The notes under the pieces: generated by a model
Database searches by the model: none
What the model was told of the DNA's origin: nothing
The model's input: only the letters and a program-made list of their open reading frames with translations
Shown here: piece after piece, positions 7,538-17,084 of the stretch
Layout of the letters: every line of letters starts with the position of its first letter
Position numbering within the stretch: position 1 is the stretch's first letter
Program-made: the position numbers and the translations under genes
Source: Deltaproteobacteria bacterium
Lineage (GTDB): Bacteria > Desulfobacterota > Desulfobacteria > Desulfobacterales > Desulfosarcinaceae
Direction: 5' to 3'
Assembly: GCA_021824175.1 (NCBI GenBank)
Contig: JAKALP010000002.1
Location: 112,005-176,004, forward strand
DNA length: 64,000 nucleotides

Positions 7538-8917
7538 ATGAAAAAAAAGCGGCTGACAGAAAAGGCGCGTCTGGAGAGCCTGCTGAGGATCGGCCAGTAC
7601 GAGGCCAAATCCACCCAGGATCTGCTGGATTACGCCCTCAGTGAGGCCCTGGACCTTACCCAAAGCGCCATTGGCTACATCTATTATTATGACGATCAGC
7701 GCCGGCAGTTCATTCTCAACACCTGGTCCAAGGGGGTCATGGAAGCATGTACGGTCATGGACCCCCAGACGATCTATGATTTGGATAAGACCGGCATCTG
7801 GGGCGAGGCCGTGCGACAGGCGCGACCCATTCTCGTCAACGATTTTGCCGCGCCCCATCCCCTGAAAAGAGGCTACCCGGACGGCCATGTGCCGTTGCGG
7901 CGCTTCATGACTGTTCCGGTGAGCCATCAGGGCCGCATCGTGGCGGTCATCGGCTTGGCCAATAAAGAAGAGGAATACACCGAAAAGGACCTGCAGCAGG
8001 TGGCCCTGCTGATGAGCTCGGTCTGGCAGATCGCGGAGCGTAAAAAGGCTGAAGTGGAGCTGCTGCGCTACCGCGACTTCATCGAGAATATCAGCGACGG
8101 CTGTTTTGAAGTGGATTTAAAAGGCAATATGACTTTTGCCAATGAAGCCGTGGCCAAGCATTTGGGCTATTCCATCCAAGAACTGATCGGCATGAACACC
8201 CGGCAGTATGCCAGTCCCGAGGAAACCAAGCGGCTCTTCGGCATCTTCAACCAGATCTTCCGTACCGGCGAGCCGGCCACCATCCAGGAATCCGTGCTGG
8301 TTAATCGCGAAGGCCAAAACCGGTATATCGAAATGTCGGTCTCCCTCATCCGCGACCCCAAAGGGCAACCAACCGGTTTTCGCGGCACCACAAGGGACAT
8401 CACGGAGAAGAAAAAAGCCGAAGATTATCTTCAATACATCAGCATCCACGATTCCCTCACCGGGCTGTATAACCGCTTTTACGCGGATTCCGAGATTGAT
8501 CGCCTGGCCGTCAGCCGCGTACGCCCCATCAGTGTCATCATCATCGATCTCAACGATCTGAAAAAAGTAAACGACCAATATGGTCATGCCATGGGGGATC
8601 AGTATATTAAAAACGCCGCGACGGTGCTCAAACAGACCTTCCGTCCCGAGGATATGATCGCACGGATCGGCGGCGATGAGTTTTTGGTTTTACTTCCATT
8701 GGTAGACGTTGATGTTTGCGCCCAGACCATTGAGCGCCTGCGCGGCCACATCCATTCCTTTAATCAGAGCCATGAACAGCCCGTGCATTTATCCGCCGGC
8801 AGCGCCACGGCGCAAACCGGCGATCATCTGACCGAAACCATCCGCAAAGCAGACCGGCGCATGTACGAAGAAAAAGCCTGCATGAAATCGGGTTGCGAAC
8901 CAGCCAAGGCCATTTGA
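7538..8917 (+). CDS. GAF-PAS-GGDEF diguanylate cyclase
   Basis: A 459-residue soluble signalling protein predicted to make cyclic di-GMP. Order of domains: GAF (about 15-165, with VMDPQTIYDLDKTGIWGEAV and FMTVPV typical of the GAF_2 class), PAS/PAC (about 170-290, ENISDGCFEVD ... RGTTRDITEKKKAE), GGDEF (about 295-450). The active-site motif is intact as GGDEF at 378-382, and RPED five residues before it fits the product-inhibition I-site, so the enzyme is probably active and feedback controlled. No membrane segment, so it senses something cytoplasmic. ATG 7538 is preferred to TTG 7526. Neighbours are molybdenum-cofactor genes with no obvious functional link. Confidence 0.92.
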   Translation: MKKKRLTEKARLESLLRIGQYEAKSTQDLLDYALSEALDLTQSAIGYIYYYDDQRRQFILNTWSKGVMEACTVMDPQTIYDLDKTGIWGEAVRQARPILVNDFAAPHPLKRGYPDGHVPLRRFMTVPVSHQGRIVAVIGLANKEEEYTEKDLQQVALLMSSVWQIAERKKAEVELLRYRDFIENISDGCFEVDLKGNMTFANEAVAKHLGYSIQELIGMNTRQYASPEETKRLFGIFNQIFRTGEPATIQESVLVNREGQNRYIEMSVSLIRDPKGQPTGFRGTTRDITEKKKAEDYLQYISIHDSLTGLYNRFYADSEIDRLAVSRVRPISVIIIDLNDLKKVNDQYGHAMGDQYIKNAATVLKQTFRPEDMIARIGGDEFLVLLPLVDVDVCAQTIERLRGHIHSFNQSHEQPVHLSAGSATAQTGDHLTETIRKADRRMYEEKACMKSGCEPAKAI

Positions 8918-8959
8918 GAGCCATTTAATTTTTGTAATTCGGGGAACTCGGCAGTTCTT

Positions 8960-9043
8960 CCGTCATACCCGCGCAGGCGGGTATCCAGCAAGAGAGCGAT
9001 AACATTCAAGATACTGGATTCCCGCCTTCGCGGGAATGACGTG
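8960..9043. repeat. CGTCATTCCCGCG-type palindromic repeat
   Basis: CGTCATACCCGCGCAGGCGG begins the left arm and GGATTCCCGCCTTCGCGGGA lies in the right arm, which ends in ATGACG. This palindrome type is scattered through many proteobacterial genomes. It sits between the GGDEF gene and an opposing small gene. Confidence 0.7.
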
Positions 9044-9090
9044 CCTTAATTCGAGGACTCAATAACTGAAAGGGTTGGATGTGTGTATTC

Positions 9091-9369
9091 TTATTTCTTT
9101 AAAACCAATTCTATCTCATCTGAGTTTAAACTAATGCTGTGACTATGAATCATTCCGTTCCCATCATCCAAAATCTTTTCAATCCAAACACCTCCATATT
9201 CATCTATTTCATCAACGATAAATACTTCTCCAATCATTGATTTAATGCTTTTAACTTCATCTTCAGGCAATTTATCCAACAGCCATTTGGGGACGGAGAG
9301 CAATCTAACTTTATCGCCGAGCCCGACGGGTTGATCCCTGCAATCCATTGGAGGTGAGTATTCAGGCAT
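9091..9369 (-). CDS. small hypothetical acidic protein
   Basis: A 92-residue protein starting MPEYSPPMDCRDQPVGLGDK and ending in IELVLKK. The body (VGLGDKVRLLSVPKWLLDKL, GEVFIVDEIDEYGGVWIEKI) looks like a small beta-barrel (SH3-like) fold, as in some accessory hypothetical or immunity-type proteins; that is inference. The start at 9369 is chosen because upstream codons run antisense through mobB and read as shadow sequence; ATG 9375 is the alternative. The base composition is clearly more AT-rich than the neighbours, suggesting recent acquisition. Family not recognised. Confidence 0.5.
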   Translation of the reverse strand: MPEYSPPMDCRDQPVGLGDKVRLLSVPKWLLDKLPEDEVKSIKSMIGEVFIVDEIDEYGGVWIEKILDDGNGMIHSHSISLNSDEIELVLKK

Positions 9370-9391
9370 ACCCATAATACACCACAACAGT

Positions 9392-9892
9392 CTATCGCCG
9401 TAGACAGCGCGCCGCGATAAAATCCGCGATGGCCGCCACATCATTGACGTCAAAGCGCGGCACATCCAGATCCACGGGCCCATCGGAAGCAATGGCGATC
9501 AGGGTGCCCAGATGGTCCTTGCCGTGCAGGGGGGTTTCGTGGGCCGCGCGGCGAAAGACTTCGATCTGGGGTTTGCCGCCGCGCTTGTAACCTTCGGTGA
9601 GCACCAGGTCCATGTCGCCGAAGTACTTCTCAACGATCTGATCGATTTCCAGCTCTTCTTCCACATCCTTGATCAGGGCGATCTTTTTGGGCGAAGAGAT
9701 GACCACGGCCTGGGCGCCGGCCCGCTTGTGGCGCCACGAGTCCTTGCCCTCACGGTCCACTTCAAAGCCGTGCGCGTCGTGCTTGATGGTACCCACGCGG
9801 ATTCCCCGCCGAACCAACTCTGGAATCAACTTCTCCAGCAACGTGGTTTTGCCGGAGTTCTTCTTGCTGACTATGGAGATAATGGGAGGCAT
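9392..9892 (-). CDS. mobB: molybdopterin-guanine dinucleotide biosynthesis adapter MobB
   Basis: A 166-residue GTP-binding protein that assists MobA in guanylylating the molybdenum cofactor. The P-loop SIVSKKNSGKTTLLEKLI is at residues 6-23, followed by GTIKHDAHGF, SWRHKRAGAQAVVISS and DLVLTEGYKRGGKPQIEVFR, all hallmark MobB motifs. It faces the mobA/GGDEF genes from the other strand, and the only gene between is the small AT-rich one. The MOSC-domain gene upstream on the same strand may share a transcript, though 195 nt of repeat sequence separate them. Confidence 0.93.
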   Translation of the reverse strand: MPPIISIVSKKNSGKTTLLEKLIPELVRRGIRVGTIKHDAHGFEVDREGKDSWRHKRAGAQAVVISSPKKIALIKDVEEELEIDQIVEKYFGDMDLVLTEGYKRGGKPQIEVFRRAAHETPLHGKDHLGTLIAIASDGPVDLDVPRFDVNDVAAIADFIAARCLRR

Positions 9893-9930
9893 GTTGCGTT
9901 TTAACGTCGGATATTAATGTCCTTTAAGAG

Positions 9931-10070
9931 TTAAGGAGCCAGAATTCAGATGACAGAGGTCAGAATATTTGAACGGTGGCAAAACCAAGTAGGACGCATT
10001 TTATGCGCCATAATATACGGTGCGCGAAGCGCGCCCTACTGACTCCTGAATTCTGGCTGCTGGATACTTA
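9931..10070. repeat. inverted repeat, CAGGAGTCAGAATTC family (copy 2), enclosing a GGTGCGC element
   Basis: AAGGAGCCAGAATTCAGATG at the left and CTCCTGAATTCTGGCTGCTG at the right pair as an imperfect hairpin. The spacer holds GCGCCATAATATACGGTGCG and a CGAAGCGCGCCC palindrome, related to the GGTGCGC repeat at 59705-59765, so one repeat family appears nested in another. Confidence 0.5.
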
Positions 10071-10087
10071 TGCATTGAGCGATCTGT

Positions 10088-10525
10088 TTATTCTTTAACC
10101 ACTTCAATCGCATCATCCACCCGCACTTTGCCACCCTTAAGCACCTTGGCAAAGATTCCTTCCCTGGGCATGATGCAATCGCCGGCCTGGTAGTAAATGG
10201 CGCAGCGGTGGGGGCACTCCTTGCCGATCTGGGTGATCTCCATCTCCACCTCAGAGCCGATACGCAAGCGGGTACCCACCGGCACCTGGGGCCAATCGAT
10301 GCCCACGGTGGCGATGTTTTCGGCGAAATCGCCGAACCCCACTTTCAACCCGCTCTGTTTGGCGCGCTCGATGCTCTCGGCGGCCAGAAAACTCACCTGG
10401 CGGTGCCAGGGCCCGGCATGGGCGTCGCCTTCAATGCCATGATTCTCGATGACCGCCACTTCATTCACTTGGGTTTTGCGGGTGCCTTTCTTTTTGCTCA
10501 GGGCCAGGGAAACAACTTTCATCAT
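10088..10525 (-). CDS. MOSC domain protein
   Basis: A 145-residue stand-alone MOSC (molybdenum cofactor sulfurase C-terminal) domain. Family features seen: GIEGDAHAG near residue 32, RQVSFLAAESI, GDFAENIAT, and the conserved cysteine region IGKECPHRCAI. Small MOSC proteins of this type are thought to handle the molybdenum cofactor or sulfur; the exact reaction is unknown. The context with mobB, mobA, moaA and moeA supports a role in cofactor handling. AAGGAG lies a short distance before the start; ATG 10525 and 10522 are both possible. Confidence 0.88.
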   Translation of the reverse strand: MMKVVSLALSKKKGTRKTQVNEVAVIENHGIEGDAHAGPWHRQVSFLAAESIERAKQSGLKVGFGDFAENIATVGIDWPQVPVGTRLRIGSEVEMEITQIGKECPHRCAIYYQAGDCIMPREGIFAKVLKGGKVRVDDAIEVVKE

Positions 10526-10650
10526 CGCGTCAACTCCTTTGATTTCGTTATTTAGTTCATATCACACTCGGCCAAGGGATTCAAAACACGGGATCGGCGG
10601 GAGCGCAAATCTTGGCCGTTGCTTGCAGCATAGAAACGAGGCCGATATTT

Positions 10651-10737
10651 TCGTATTCGTATTCGTATTCGTACTCGTCGCGTACGTGTATTCGAAGGGC
10701 TTTTATCAATCATTTCGAGCACGCGTACGAGTACGTT
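10651..10737. repeat. TCGTAC hexamer inverted repeat (copy 1)
   Basis: The left arm is a degenerate tandem of TCGTAT/TCGTAC hexamers, the right arm is TTCGAGCACGCGTACGAGTA plus CG, with about 20 nt between. This copy has diverged more than those at 50697, 53068 and 60642. It lies between the divergent MOSC and glnS genes. Confidence 0.7.
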
Positions 10738-10929
10738 TTGGACATACATCGATTATCTGCGATGGCTCAGGCATTTGTGCGCGGTTCACCCGTGAGAACC
10801 GGTTTGACACAACCCCCGGATTTGCCGTATTTTAGCGGCACCATTTATGAACCAGGGCCGCGAATTTGAAGGAAATTCCTTCAGCAGGCGGCGGCCGGCC
10901 CCACTTTGAAACAAAAGGAGCATAGTCCC

Positions 10930-12624
10930 ATGGCCGAGATCGAGACCAAAAGCCCTTCCAACTTTATCAAAATGATCATCGATGAGGATCTGAAGGCCGG
11001 CAAAAACGAGAGCCGGGTGGCCACCCGTTTCCCGCCGGAACCCAATGGGTACCTGCATATCGGTCATGCCAAGTCCATCTGCCTCAATTTCGGTCTGGCC
11101 AAGGAATACGAAGGCACCTGCAACCTGCGCTTTGACGATACCAACCCGGTCAAGGAAGATGTTGAATATGTGGAATCCATCAAGGAGGATGTGCGCTGGC
11201 TGGGGTTTGACTGGGAGGCGCGCGAATACTATGCCTCGGATTATTTCGAACAGCTCTACCATCTGGCCATCCGCCTGATCAAGGACGGCAAAGCCTATGT
11301 GGACAGTTTGAGTGCCGACGAGATCCGGGAGTTTCGCGGCACCCTGACCGAGCCGGGCAAGGAGAGCCCCTACCGCAACCGTTCGGTGGAGGAGAACCTG
11401 GATCTGTTCCAGCGCATGCGCGATGGCGAATTCGAGGACGGCCGGCATGTGCTGCGGGCCAAAATCGACATGGCCCATCCCAACTTGCTTTTACGGGACC
11501 CGACCCTGTACCGCATCCGTAAGACCGCCCATCACCGCACCGGCGACCAGTGGTGCATTTATCCCATGTACGACTATACCCACTGCATTTCGGACGCCAT
11601 CGAATGCATCACCCACTCCATTTGCACTTTGGAGTTCGAAAACAACCGCGCCCTTTATGACTGGGTGCTGGAACAACTGGGGCTTCCCTGCCGGCCCCGG
11701 CAGTATGAGTTTGCGCGCCTCAATTTGAATTACACCGTGCTGAGCAAACGCAAGCTGATCCAGTTGGTGACCGAAAACCGAGTCAGCGGCTGGGATGATC
11801 CGCGCATGCCCACCATCTCCGGGCTGCGCCGCCGGGGCTTCACGCCTGAATCGATCCGCACCTTTTGCGAACGCATCGGCGTGGCCAAGGCCAACAGTAT
11901 TGTAGACATCGCCTTGTTGGAGCACACCATCCGCGAAGATCTCAACAAAAGCGCTCCGCGCATGATGGCCGTGCTGCGGCCGCTCAAAGTGGTGATCGAA
12001 AACTACCCGGAAGATAAAGTGGAGCTGCTCGAAGCAGTGAACAATCCCGAAGACCCGGCCGCGGGCACGCGCCAGGTGCCCTTTTCCAGGGAGATCTATA
12101 TTGAGCAGGAAGACTTCATGGAAGATCCGCCCAAGAAGTACTTCCGCCTGGCGCCGGGAAGAGAAGTGCGCCTGCGCTACGCTTACTTCATCACCTGCAA
12201 GGAGGTGATCAAGGACCCAGCCAACGGTAGGATCGTGGAGCTGCGTTGCACCTATGACCCGGCCACCCGGGGCGGCGACGCCCCCGACGGCCGCAAGGTC
12301 AAAGCCACCTTGCACTGGGTTTCGGCGGCTCAGGCCGTGGGCGCCCAGGTGCGTCTCTATGACCGGCTGTTTGTCAAACCCGATCCCGATGAAAAGGTGG
12401 AAGGCAAGACTTTTTTAGATTTTATCAATCCCAACTCCCTGGAAGTACTCAATGACTGCAAATTGGAGCCGGCCCTGGCCCAGGCCGCGCCGGGCCGCAT
12501 GTTCCAGTTCGAACGCCTGGGCTATTTCTTCGCGGACCCCAAGGAGTGCGCGGCCGGGCGGCTGGTGTTCAACCGCACCGTGACCCTGAAAGACAGTTGG
12601 GCGCGGATCGCGCAGAATGGTTGA
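10930..12624 (+). CDS. glnS: glutaminyl-tRNA synthetase
   Basis: A 564-residue class I aminoacyl-tRNA synthetase that charges tRNA-Gln directly. The HIGH motif is at residues 43-46 ([18 protein letters not shown]), the KMSKS loop reads VLSKRK, and the GlnRS-specific stretch [16 protein letters not shown] is present, distinguishing it from GluRS. The C-terminal half has the anticodon-binding beta-barrels ([20 protein letters not shown]). Start: ATG 10930 with AAGGAG upstream; the longer frame adds only eight residues. A genome with GlnRS does not strictly need the GatCAB route for glutamine. Confidence 0.96.
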   Translation: MAEIETKSPSNFIKMIIDEDLKAGKNESRVATRFPPEPNGYLHIGHAKSICLNFGLAKEYEGTCNLRFDDTNPVKEDVEYVESIKEDVRWLGFDWEAREYYASDYFEQLYHLAIRLIKDGKAYVDSLSADEIREFRGTLTEPGKESPYRNRSVEENLDLFQRMRDGEFEDGRHVLRAKIDMAHPNLLLRDPTLYRIRKTAHHRTGDQWCIYPMYDYTHCISDAIECITHSICTLEFENNRALYDWVLEQLGLPCRPRQYEFARLNLNYTVLSKRKLIQLVTENRVSGWDDPRMPTISGLRRRGFTPESIRTFCERIGVAKANSIVDIALLEHTIREDLNKSAPRMMAVLRPLKVVIENYPEDKVELLEAVNNPEDPAAGTRQVPFSREIYIEQEDFMEDPPKKYFRLAPGREVRLRYAYFITCKEVIKDPANGRIVELRCTYDPATRGGDAPDGRKVKATLHWVSAAQAVGAQVRLYDRLFVKPDPDEKVEGKTFLDFINPNSLEVLNDCKLEPALAQAAPGRMFQFERLGYFFADPKECAAGRLVFNRTVTLKDSWARIAQNG

Positions 12625-12740
12625 TTGGGTTACTGGTTGATTCGTTGATTAGGCCTGCCCTTTCGTCGGTGGTCCTATTCTTCAACTACCTAACCAATAA
12701 ACCAATCAACCAATTAACCATTCGACCAATCAACCAAATT
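12623..12740. repeat. GGTTGATTGG/CCAATCAACC inverted repeat (copy 1)
   Basis: The left arm has tandem units of TTGATTGGGT and GTTGATTCGT, the right arm tandem CCAATAAACCAATCAACCAA. It fills almost all the space between glnS and the antiporter gene and could fold into a long imperfect stem. Related blocks occur at 16568 and 33357. Confidence 0.65.
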
Positions 12741-12742
12741 CA

Positions 12743-14404
12743 ATGACTCTTTGGGTATTCTTAATCGAGCTCATTATGCTGCTGGGCGGCGCTTTTCTTC
12801 TGGGCGCCGTGGCCCAGCGGCTGCGCCAGAGTCCCATTATCGGCTATCTGCTGGCCGGCACCATCGTGGGGCCGCTTTTATTTGACCATGAGGTCATTCA
12901 ACAGACCGCCGAGCTCGGAGTATCGCTCCTGCTTTTCTCCATCGGGTTGGAATTCTCCTTTGGTCGCCTCAAGAGCATGGGCCGCATGGCTTTTGGCGGC
13001 GGCGCCGTTCAGGTGAGCGCCACCATGGCCGCGGTGATCCTGGCGACTCTTCTTCCCCTTGGCTTGGCTCAGGCTCTGACCATGGGCGCCATAGTGGCCT
13101 TGAGTTCCACGGCCATGGTGATGCGGGTTTTGGTGGAGCGCTCCGAAATCGATTCGGTACGCGGCCGGGCCTGCCTGGCCATTTTGTTGATGCAAGACAT
13201 CGCCATTGTGCCCCTGGTGATCATGGTCAGCTTGCTGCCCGCGACCGGCACCGGCGCTCCCGTATCGCTGCAGATTCTTAAGATTCTGGCCGCCGGCAGC
13301 GGGCTGGTGGGGCTGCTCTATCTGTTGTTGCGCTGGGTAGCGCCGACCCTGCTGTCCATGCAAGGGCTTTTCGCCAACCGGGAGCTCAGCGTCTTGCTGG
13401 CCATCAGCGTGGGGCTGGGCGCCACCTGGGCCGCTCACCGCGTGGGCATTTCGCCGGCCTTGGGAGCCTTTGTGGCCGGTATGCTGCTGGGCGAATCTCC
13501 CTTTGCCAACCAGATTCAGAGTGACATCGGATCGCTGCGCATCGTGATGGTGACCCTTTTCTTTGCTTCGGTGGGCATGCTGGTCCAGCCCATCTTCTTC
13601 GCCCATCATCTGCGCTGGATTTTCCTGGCGGCCCTGGCCATCTGGCTGCTTAAGACCCTGGTGGTCTATGTCGCCACCCGGTTGTTTGGTCTCGATCATC
13701 GCCATGCCCTGGCCACGGGCATCAGTCTGGGGCAGATCGGAGAGTTTTCTTTGGTGCTGGCCGGTTCGGCCTTACAAAGCGGCCTCTTCGACAAATTCAC
13801 CTTTGATTTTATGCTCTCCAGCATTATTGTGTTGATGTTCGCCACGCCCTATATGGTGGCCGGCGCATTTCCGCTCGCCAACCTGCTTTCCCGGCGCGGC
13901 CGTCGGGGGCAGGGATCCGCCGCTTCGCAGGCCTTGCCATCCCATAACCGAGTGCTGGTCATCGGCTTCGGGCCGGCCGGGCGCCAGGTGGTTCGTCATC
14001 TGCAGGAACGCGAGCTGGAGAGCGTGGTTGTTGATGTCAATCCCCGCAGCCGGAGCGAAGCGGCCCAAATGGGACTCACGCTGTATTTGGGCGATGCCTG
14101 CAATGAAGAGATTCTTCTGCATGCCGGCCTGGACAGCGTTTGCATGGCGGTGGTCACCGTGCCTGATCCGGCCACCGCGATCCGGGTCGTAAAGACCCTG
14201 CGCCGGCTGCGCCCGCACCTGGCCATCGCCGCGCGTTGCCGGTATCATCGCCACCTGGAGGCGCTGCGCAAGGCCGGCGCCGACATCGTGGTGGATGAAG
14301 AGACCAGCATCGGCCATTTACTGGCCCACGACATCATCGATTTTATGCGTGAGTCGCCCGGCCAAACCCTGGCCTGCCGCCTGGGAGGCCAAACTTTAAC
14401 TTAA
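12743..14404 (+). CDS. Kef-type cation/proton antiporter with TrkA-N domain
   Basis: A 553-residue inner-membrane transporter of the CPA2 family. About twelve hydrophobic segments cover residues 1-380, with family motifs [39 protein letters not shown] and [14 protein letters not shown] cytoplasmic Rossmann RCK/TrkA-N domain follows ([17 protein letters not shown], about 405-520), which in relatives binds NAD(H) or glutathione and gates K+ or Na+/H+ exchange. The specific ion cannot be told. The ATG has no visible Shine-Dalgarno sequence because the repeat element abuts the start. Confidence 0.92.
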   Translation: MTLWVFLIELIMLLGGAFLLGAVAQRLRQSPIIGYLLAGTIVGPLLFDHEVIQQTAELGVSLLLFSIGLEFSFGRLKSMGRMAFGGGAVQVSATMAAVILATLLPLGLAQALTMGAIVALSSTAMVMRVLVERSEIDSVRGRACLAILLMQDIAIVPLVIMVSLLPATGTGAPVSLQILKILAAGSGLVGLLYLLLRWVAPTLLSMQGLFANRELSVLLAISVGLGATWAAHRVGISPALGAFVAGMLLGESPFANQIQSDIGSLRIVMVTLFFASVGMLVQPIFFAHHLRWIFLAALAIWLLKTLVVYVATRLFGLDHRHALATGISLGQIGEFSLVLAGSALQSGLFDKFTFDFMLSSIIVLMFATPYMVAGAFPLANLLSRRGRRGQGSAASQALPSHNRVLVIGFGPAGRQVVRHLQERELESVVVDVNPRSRSEAAQMGLTLYLGDACNEEILLHAGLDSVCMAVVTVPDPATAIRVVKTLRRLRPHLAIAARCRYHRHLEALRKAGADIVVDEETSIGHLLAHDIIDFMRESPGQTLACRLGGQTLT

Positions 14405-14505
14405 TTAAGCATTCAATCCACCTTCACCGTTGCCACCGTGCTCTGCGTCATCGGGATCTACTTCTCTTTTTCCAGGGACAATGTGAGATAGTAAAGGAGT
14501 TTTCC

Positions 14506-15354
14506 ATGAAATATGTCGGCGCCCATGTCAGCACCAGCGGCGGGGTTGAATTCGCCCCCCTCAATGCCAAAGCCATTGGAGCCACGGCGTTTGGCTTGTT
14601 CACAAAAAACCAGCGCCAGTGGCAGGCCAAGCCGTTGACTGCCCAAAGCATTGAGGCATTTAAAGCCAATTGCACCCAGGCCGGGTATGATGCCAGCCAC
14701 ATCCTGCCCCATGACAGCTATTTGATCAATCTGGGCCATCCCGAGGAAGAAGGCTTGGCCAAATCCCGCGCGGCGTTTCTCGACGAAATGCAGCGTTGTC
14801 AGCAGCTCGGCTTGCGCTATCTCAACTTCCATCCGGGCAGCCATCTGAAGAAGATAACTGAAAGTGAAAGCCTGGCGCGCATCGCCCAATCCATCAATAT
14901 GGCCCTGGATCAGACCAGCGGCGTGACGGCGCTGATCGAAAATACTTCCGGCCAGGGAAGCAATGTGGGTTATCGTTTCGAACATCTGGCTGAAATTATC
15001 CGCCAAGTGGAAGATAAATCCCGCGTGGGAGTCTGCCTGGACACCTGCCACACCTTTACTGCCGGCTACGATATCCAAAATAAAAATGGATATGAAGAGA
15101 CGCTGAGGCAATTCGACCGTATCGTGGGCCTCAAGTATCTCAAAGCCCTGCACCTCAACGATTCCAAAAAAGGGGTGGGCAGCCGGGTGGACCGCCATGA
15201 AAGCATCGGCAAAGGCACGTTGGGCCTGGAGATCTTCGGCTGCATCATGAACGATGCGCGTCTGGATAATCTGCCCCTGATTCTGGAAACGCCGGATGAA
15301 ACCCTGTGGCCGGAAGAGATTAAATTGTTACTCTCTTTGCGGAAGAAGAAATAG
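14506..15354 (+). CDS. nfo: endonuclease IV (apurinic/apyrimidinic)
   Basis: A 282-residue TIM-barrel DNA repair enzyme that cuts 5' to abasic sites and removes 3' blocks. Features seen: [20 protein letters not shown] at the start, [82 protein letters not shown] and ILETPDE. These carry the zinc-binding His, Glu and Asp residues of the family. AAAGGAG lies seven bases before the ATG. Full length. Confidence 0.96.
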   Translation: MKYVGAHVSTSGGVEFAPLNAKAIGATAFGLFTKNQRQWQAKPLTAQSIEAFKANCTQAGYDASHILPHDSYLINLGHPEEEGLAKSRAAFLDEMQRCQQLGLRYLNFHPGSHLKKITESESLARIAQSINMALDQTSGVTALIENTSGQGSNVGYRFEHLAEIIRQVEDKSRVGVCLDTCHTFTAGYDIQNKNGYEETLRQFDRIVGLKYLKALHLNDSKKGVGSRVDRHESIGKGTLGLEIFGCIMNDARLDNLPLILETPDETLWPEEIKLLLSLRKKK

Positions 15355-15458
15355 TTAAGGGGGTGGGGCTTTATCGGTTCGCCGTGCTTCCTGCCGGCGT
15401 TGTGCCGTCCTAAAAATCGAATCGGCACTATCGAAGAACTCCGCGACCCTACAAATAG

Positions 15459-15977
15459 TTACGGCCGCACGCCAAGGGTTTTGATATAGGCGATGATCCG
15501 CCAGCGATCATCGATGGCAATGGTGGTGGCCAGGGCGGGTTGGCGGCCGTTGGGAATGCCATAGCTGATTTCGTGAAAAAGACGGCCGATGGGCAGGGTC
15601 TGGACCCGGGCGCTGCGCAGATCCCCCGGCTTCGGGGCAAAGCTTTGGCCCACGGTACCGTAGCCATCATAATTGGGCCCGTGGCAGTGAATGCAGAAAT
15701 AGCGGTAGTTGAGTTTGCCCTGGGCGATGGTTTGGGCATCGTCCAGACCAAAGGCCGGCTTGAGGGTATCGGGATCAGCGGTGCGCAAGAAAATCTCTCC
15801 ATCGGAATATGGAACACTTCCGCCGGCCATAACCGGCAGGGGCTCTTCATGGGGGCGAATGGCGGGTGTCTCCCACATGCGGCCCACCTGCATGGTTTCG
15901 TCGTAAAGGGTGATGGCCCCAAAGGCCGCCAAGCCTATGATAGTGACGATCGCTACGGCACAGAGAATCCGAACCAT
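15459..15977 (-). CDS. monoheme cytochrome c, ActE-like
   Basis: A 172-residue membrane-anchored or exported cytochrome: hydrophobic N terminus (ILCAVAIVTIIGLAAFGAI), then MWETPAIRPHEEPLPVMAGG, and one c-type heme motif CIHCH followed by GPNYDGYGTVG. The length, single heme and N-terminal layout fit the ActE subunit of alternative complex III, or a cytochrome c handing electrons to the oxidase. It is the last gene of the minus-strand respiratory cluster and directly follows the 75-residue membrane protein with no spacer. ActE versus generic cytochrome c is inference from context. Confidence 0.8.
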   Translation of the reverse strand: MVRILCAVAIVTIIGLAAFGAITLYDETMQVGRMWETPAIRPHEEPLPVMAGGSVPYSDGEIFLRTADPDTLKPAFGLDDAQTIAQGKLNYRYFCIHCHGPNYDGYGTVGQSFAPKPGDLRSARVQTLPIGRLFHEISYGIPNGRQPALATTIAIDDRWRIIAYIKTLGVRP

Positions 15978-16205
15978 TTACTCCCCCTTGGCGCCCCGGA
16001 TGTGCTGCGAGTAGGGCAAATGCGGATAGACGGCATAGGGTGACGAGGCCGGCACATCCGGCATGGGCCGATAGTTCCAGGTAGGCTGGCCCATATCTGA
16101 CACTACGAAAAAGGATAGAAACCCCTTGAGTAGAATAATGGCAACGGCCACCGCTATCCATATCCAGGTTCGCAGCAATGACTCTTTATGTTCAGCGGCT
16201 TCCAT
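15978..16205 (-). CDS. small membrane protein of the respiratory cluster
   Basis: 75 residues with one transmembrane helix (TWIWIAVAVAIILLKGFLSF) and a C-terminal tail rich in Pro and Tyr (QPTWNYRPMPDVPASSPYAV, HLPYSQHIRG). GGAGAG precedes the ATG. Its stop immediately adjoins the next start, so it belongs to the same transcript. A small oxidase or complex III accessory subunit is likely from position; I do not recognise the family. Confidence 0.7.
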   Translation of the reverse strand: MEAAEHKESLLRTWIWIAVAVAIILLKGFLSFFVVSDMGQPTWNYRPMPDVPASSPYAVYPHLPYSQHIRGAKGE

Positions 16206-16279
16206 GGTGATCTCTCCGTTAAATACTGATAAATACTGATTAACTTAAAATGCGATCGCTTCCATCGTTTCAAGGGCAA

Positions 16280-16555
16280 CTATATTTTAACGCCCAGGAG
16301 ACCGTGCATCACAATGTAAAAAAAGCCCCAGATAAAGGCTCCGGCGATAATCAGGATCATCACCAGGGGAAAGGGAGCATCGCGGTCCTCGATGCCTTCC
16401 CGGAAACGCCCCACGATTTCGGTCAGGCGCCGGTCGCTGTCCGCCGTGCGAAAATGGGCAAAGGCCAACCCCACGCCGAAGACCACCATGAAGAGCAGGC
16501 CTACGAAGAGATAGCCCATTACATGCTGGAAGTTGAGAAGTTGGAAGAAACGCAT
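16280..16555 (-). CDS. small two-helix membrane protein of the respiratory cluster
   Basis: 91 residues with two hydrophobic segments (MGYLFVGLLFMVVFGVGLAF and MILIIAGAFIWGFFYIVMHG) separated by a charged loop (TADSDRRLTEIVGRFREGIE). GGAGG stands seven bases before the ATG. The two-helix layout recalls the N-terminal anchor of CcoP/FixP without the heme domains, which would fit an oxidase small subunit. That is inference; the heme-bearing CcoP subunit itself is absent from this cluster. Confidence 0.7.
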   Translation of the reverse strand: MRFFQLLNFQHVMGYLFVGLLFMVVFGVGLAFAHFRTADSDRRLTEIVGRFREGIEDRDAPFPLVMILIIAGAFIWGFFYIVMHGLLGVKI

Positions 16556-16567
16556 GGTATCCTCCGG

Positions 16568-16645
16568 TGCGTTGATTCGTTGATTGGTTGATACGTTGAT
16601 TCGTTAGCCAACCCGAATATTTTGTCTTCACCTCATCAACGTATC
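16568..16645. repeat. TTGATTCGTTGATTGG inverted repeat (copy 2)
   Basis: Tandem units GCGTTGATTCGTTGATTGG and GTTGATACGTTGATTCG, with a short inverse partner CATCAACGTATC downstream. Same family as 12623-12740. It lies inside the respiratory cluster between two small genes. Confidence 0.5.
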
Positions 16646-16659
16646 TATGTCCTTAACAA

Positions 16660-16917
16660 TTAACGAAAATATAATGCACAAACCAACACCGCGCCACTGG
16701 CCGACAGCCCCGCCACAGCCAGGAAGAATAAGCCGTAGATCTCCAGACGCCCGGCCCGCGTGACCCTTGTCGGCGACACGCCCTCGTCCCCGCGCAGGGG
16801 AATGTAGCGCGCCCGCTGCTGTTCCTGAAACTGGCCGTTTTTCAAGGCCCAGAAAAAAGTAATCAAACTGACGGCCAAGCCGATGCTGATGTAAGCAATA
16901 AAATACGGAAAGTACAT
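16660..16917 (-). CDS. CcoS-like cbb3 oxidase maturation protein
   Basis: An 85-residue protein starting MYFPYFIAYISIGLAVSLIT with one N-terminal helix, then FFWALKNGQFQEQQRARYIP, resembling the CcoS signature FLWAVRSGQFDD, followed by a second hydrophobic segment that normal CcoS lacks. CcoS helps incorporate redox cofactors into cbb3 oxidase. ATG 16917 is chosen because GGAGG immediately precedes it; ATG 16935 would add six residues. The position right after ccoN and ccoO supports the call. The extra C-terminal helix makes it a variant. Confidence 0.65.
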   Translation of the reverse strand: MYFPYFIAYISIGLAVSLITFFWALKNGQFQEQQRARYIPLRGDEGVSPTRVTRAGRLEIYGLFFLAVAGLSASGAVLVCALYFR

Positions 16918-17084
16918 TCTCCTCCAATTTTTCATACGAGCGGAATCGGTTTTAGTAGTTTCATTCAGGTCCAAGGTCGAGGCGGGTCGAGAGGTGCAAC
17001 CGGAGGCGTAGTGAGCTACGCTGAGAATTGCATCCCTCGGCCCAACAAAGAGATTGGGCCTGAGGGGAACTGTTAAAATCGATT

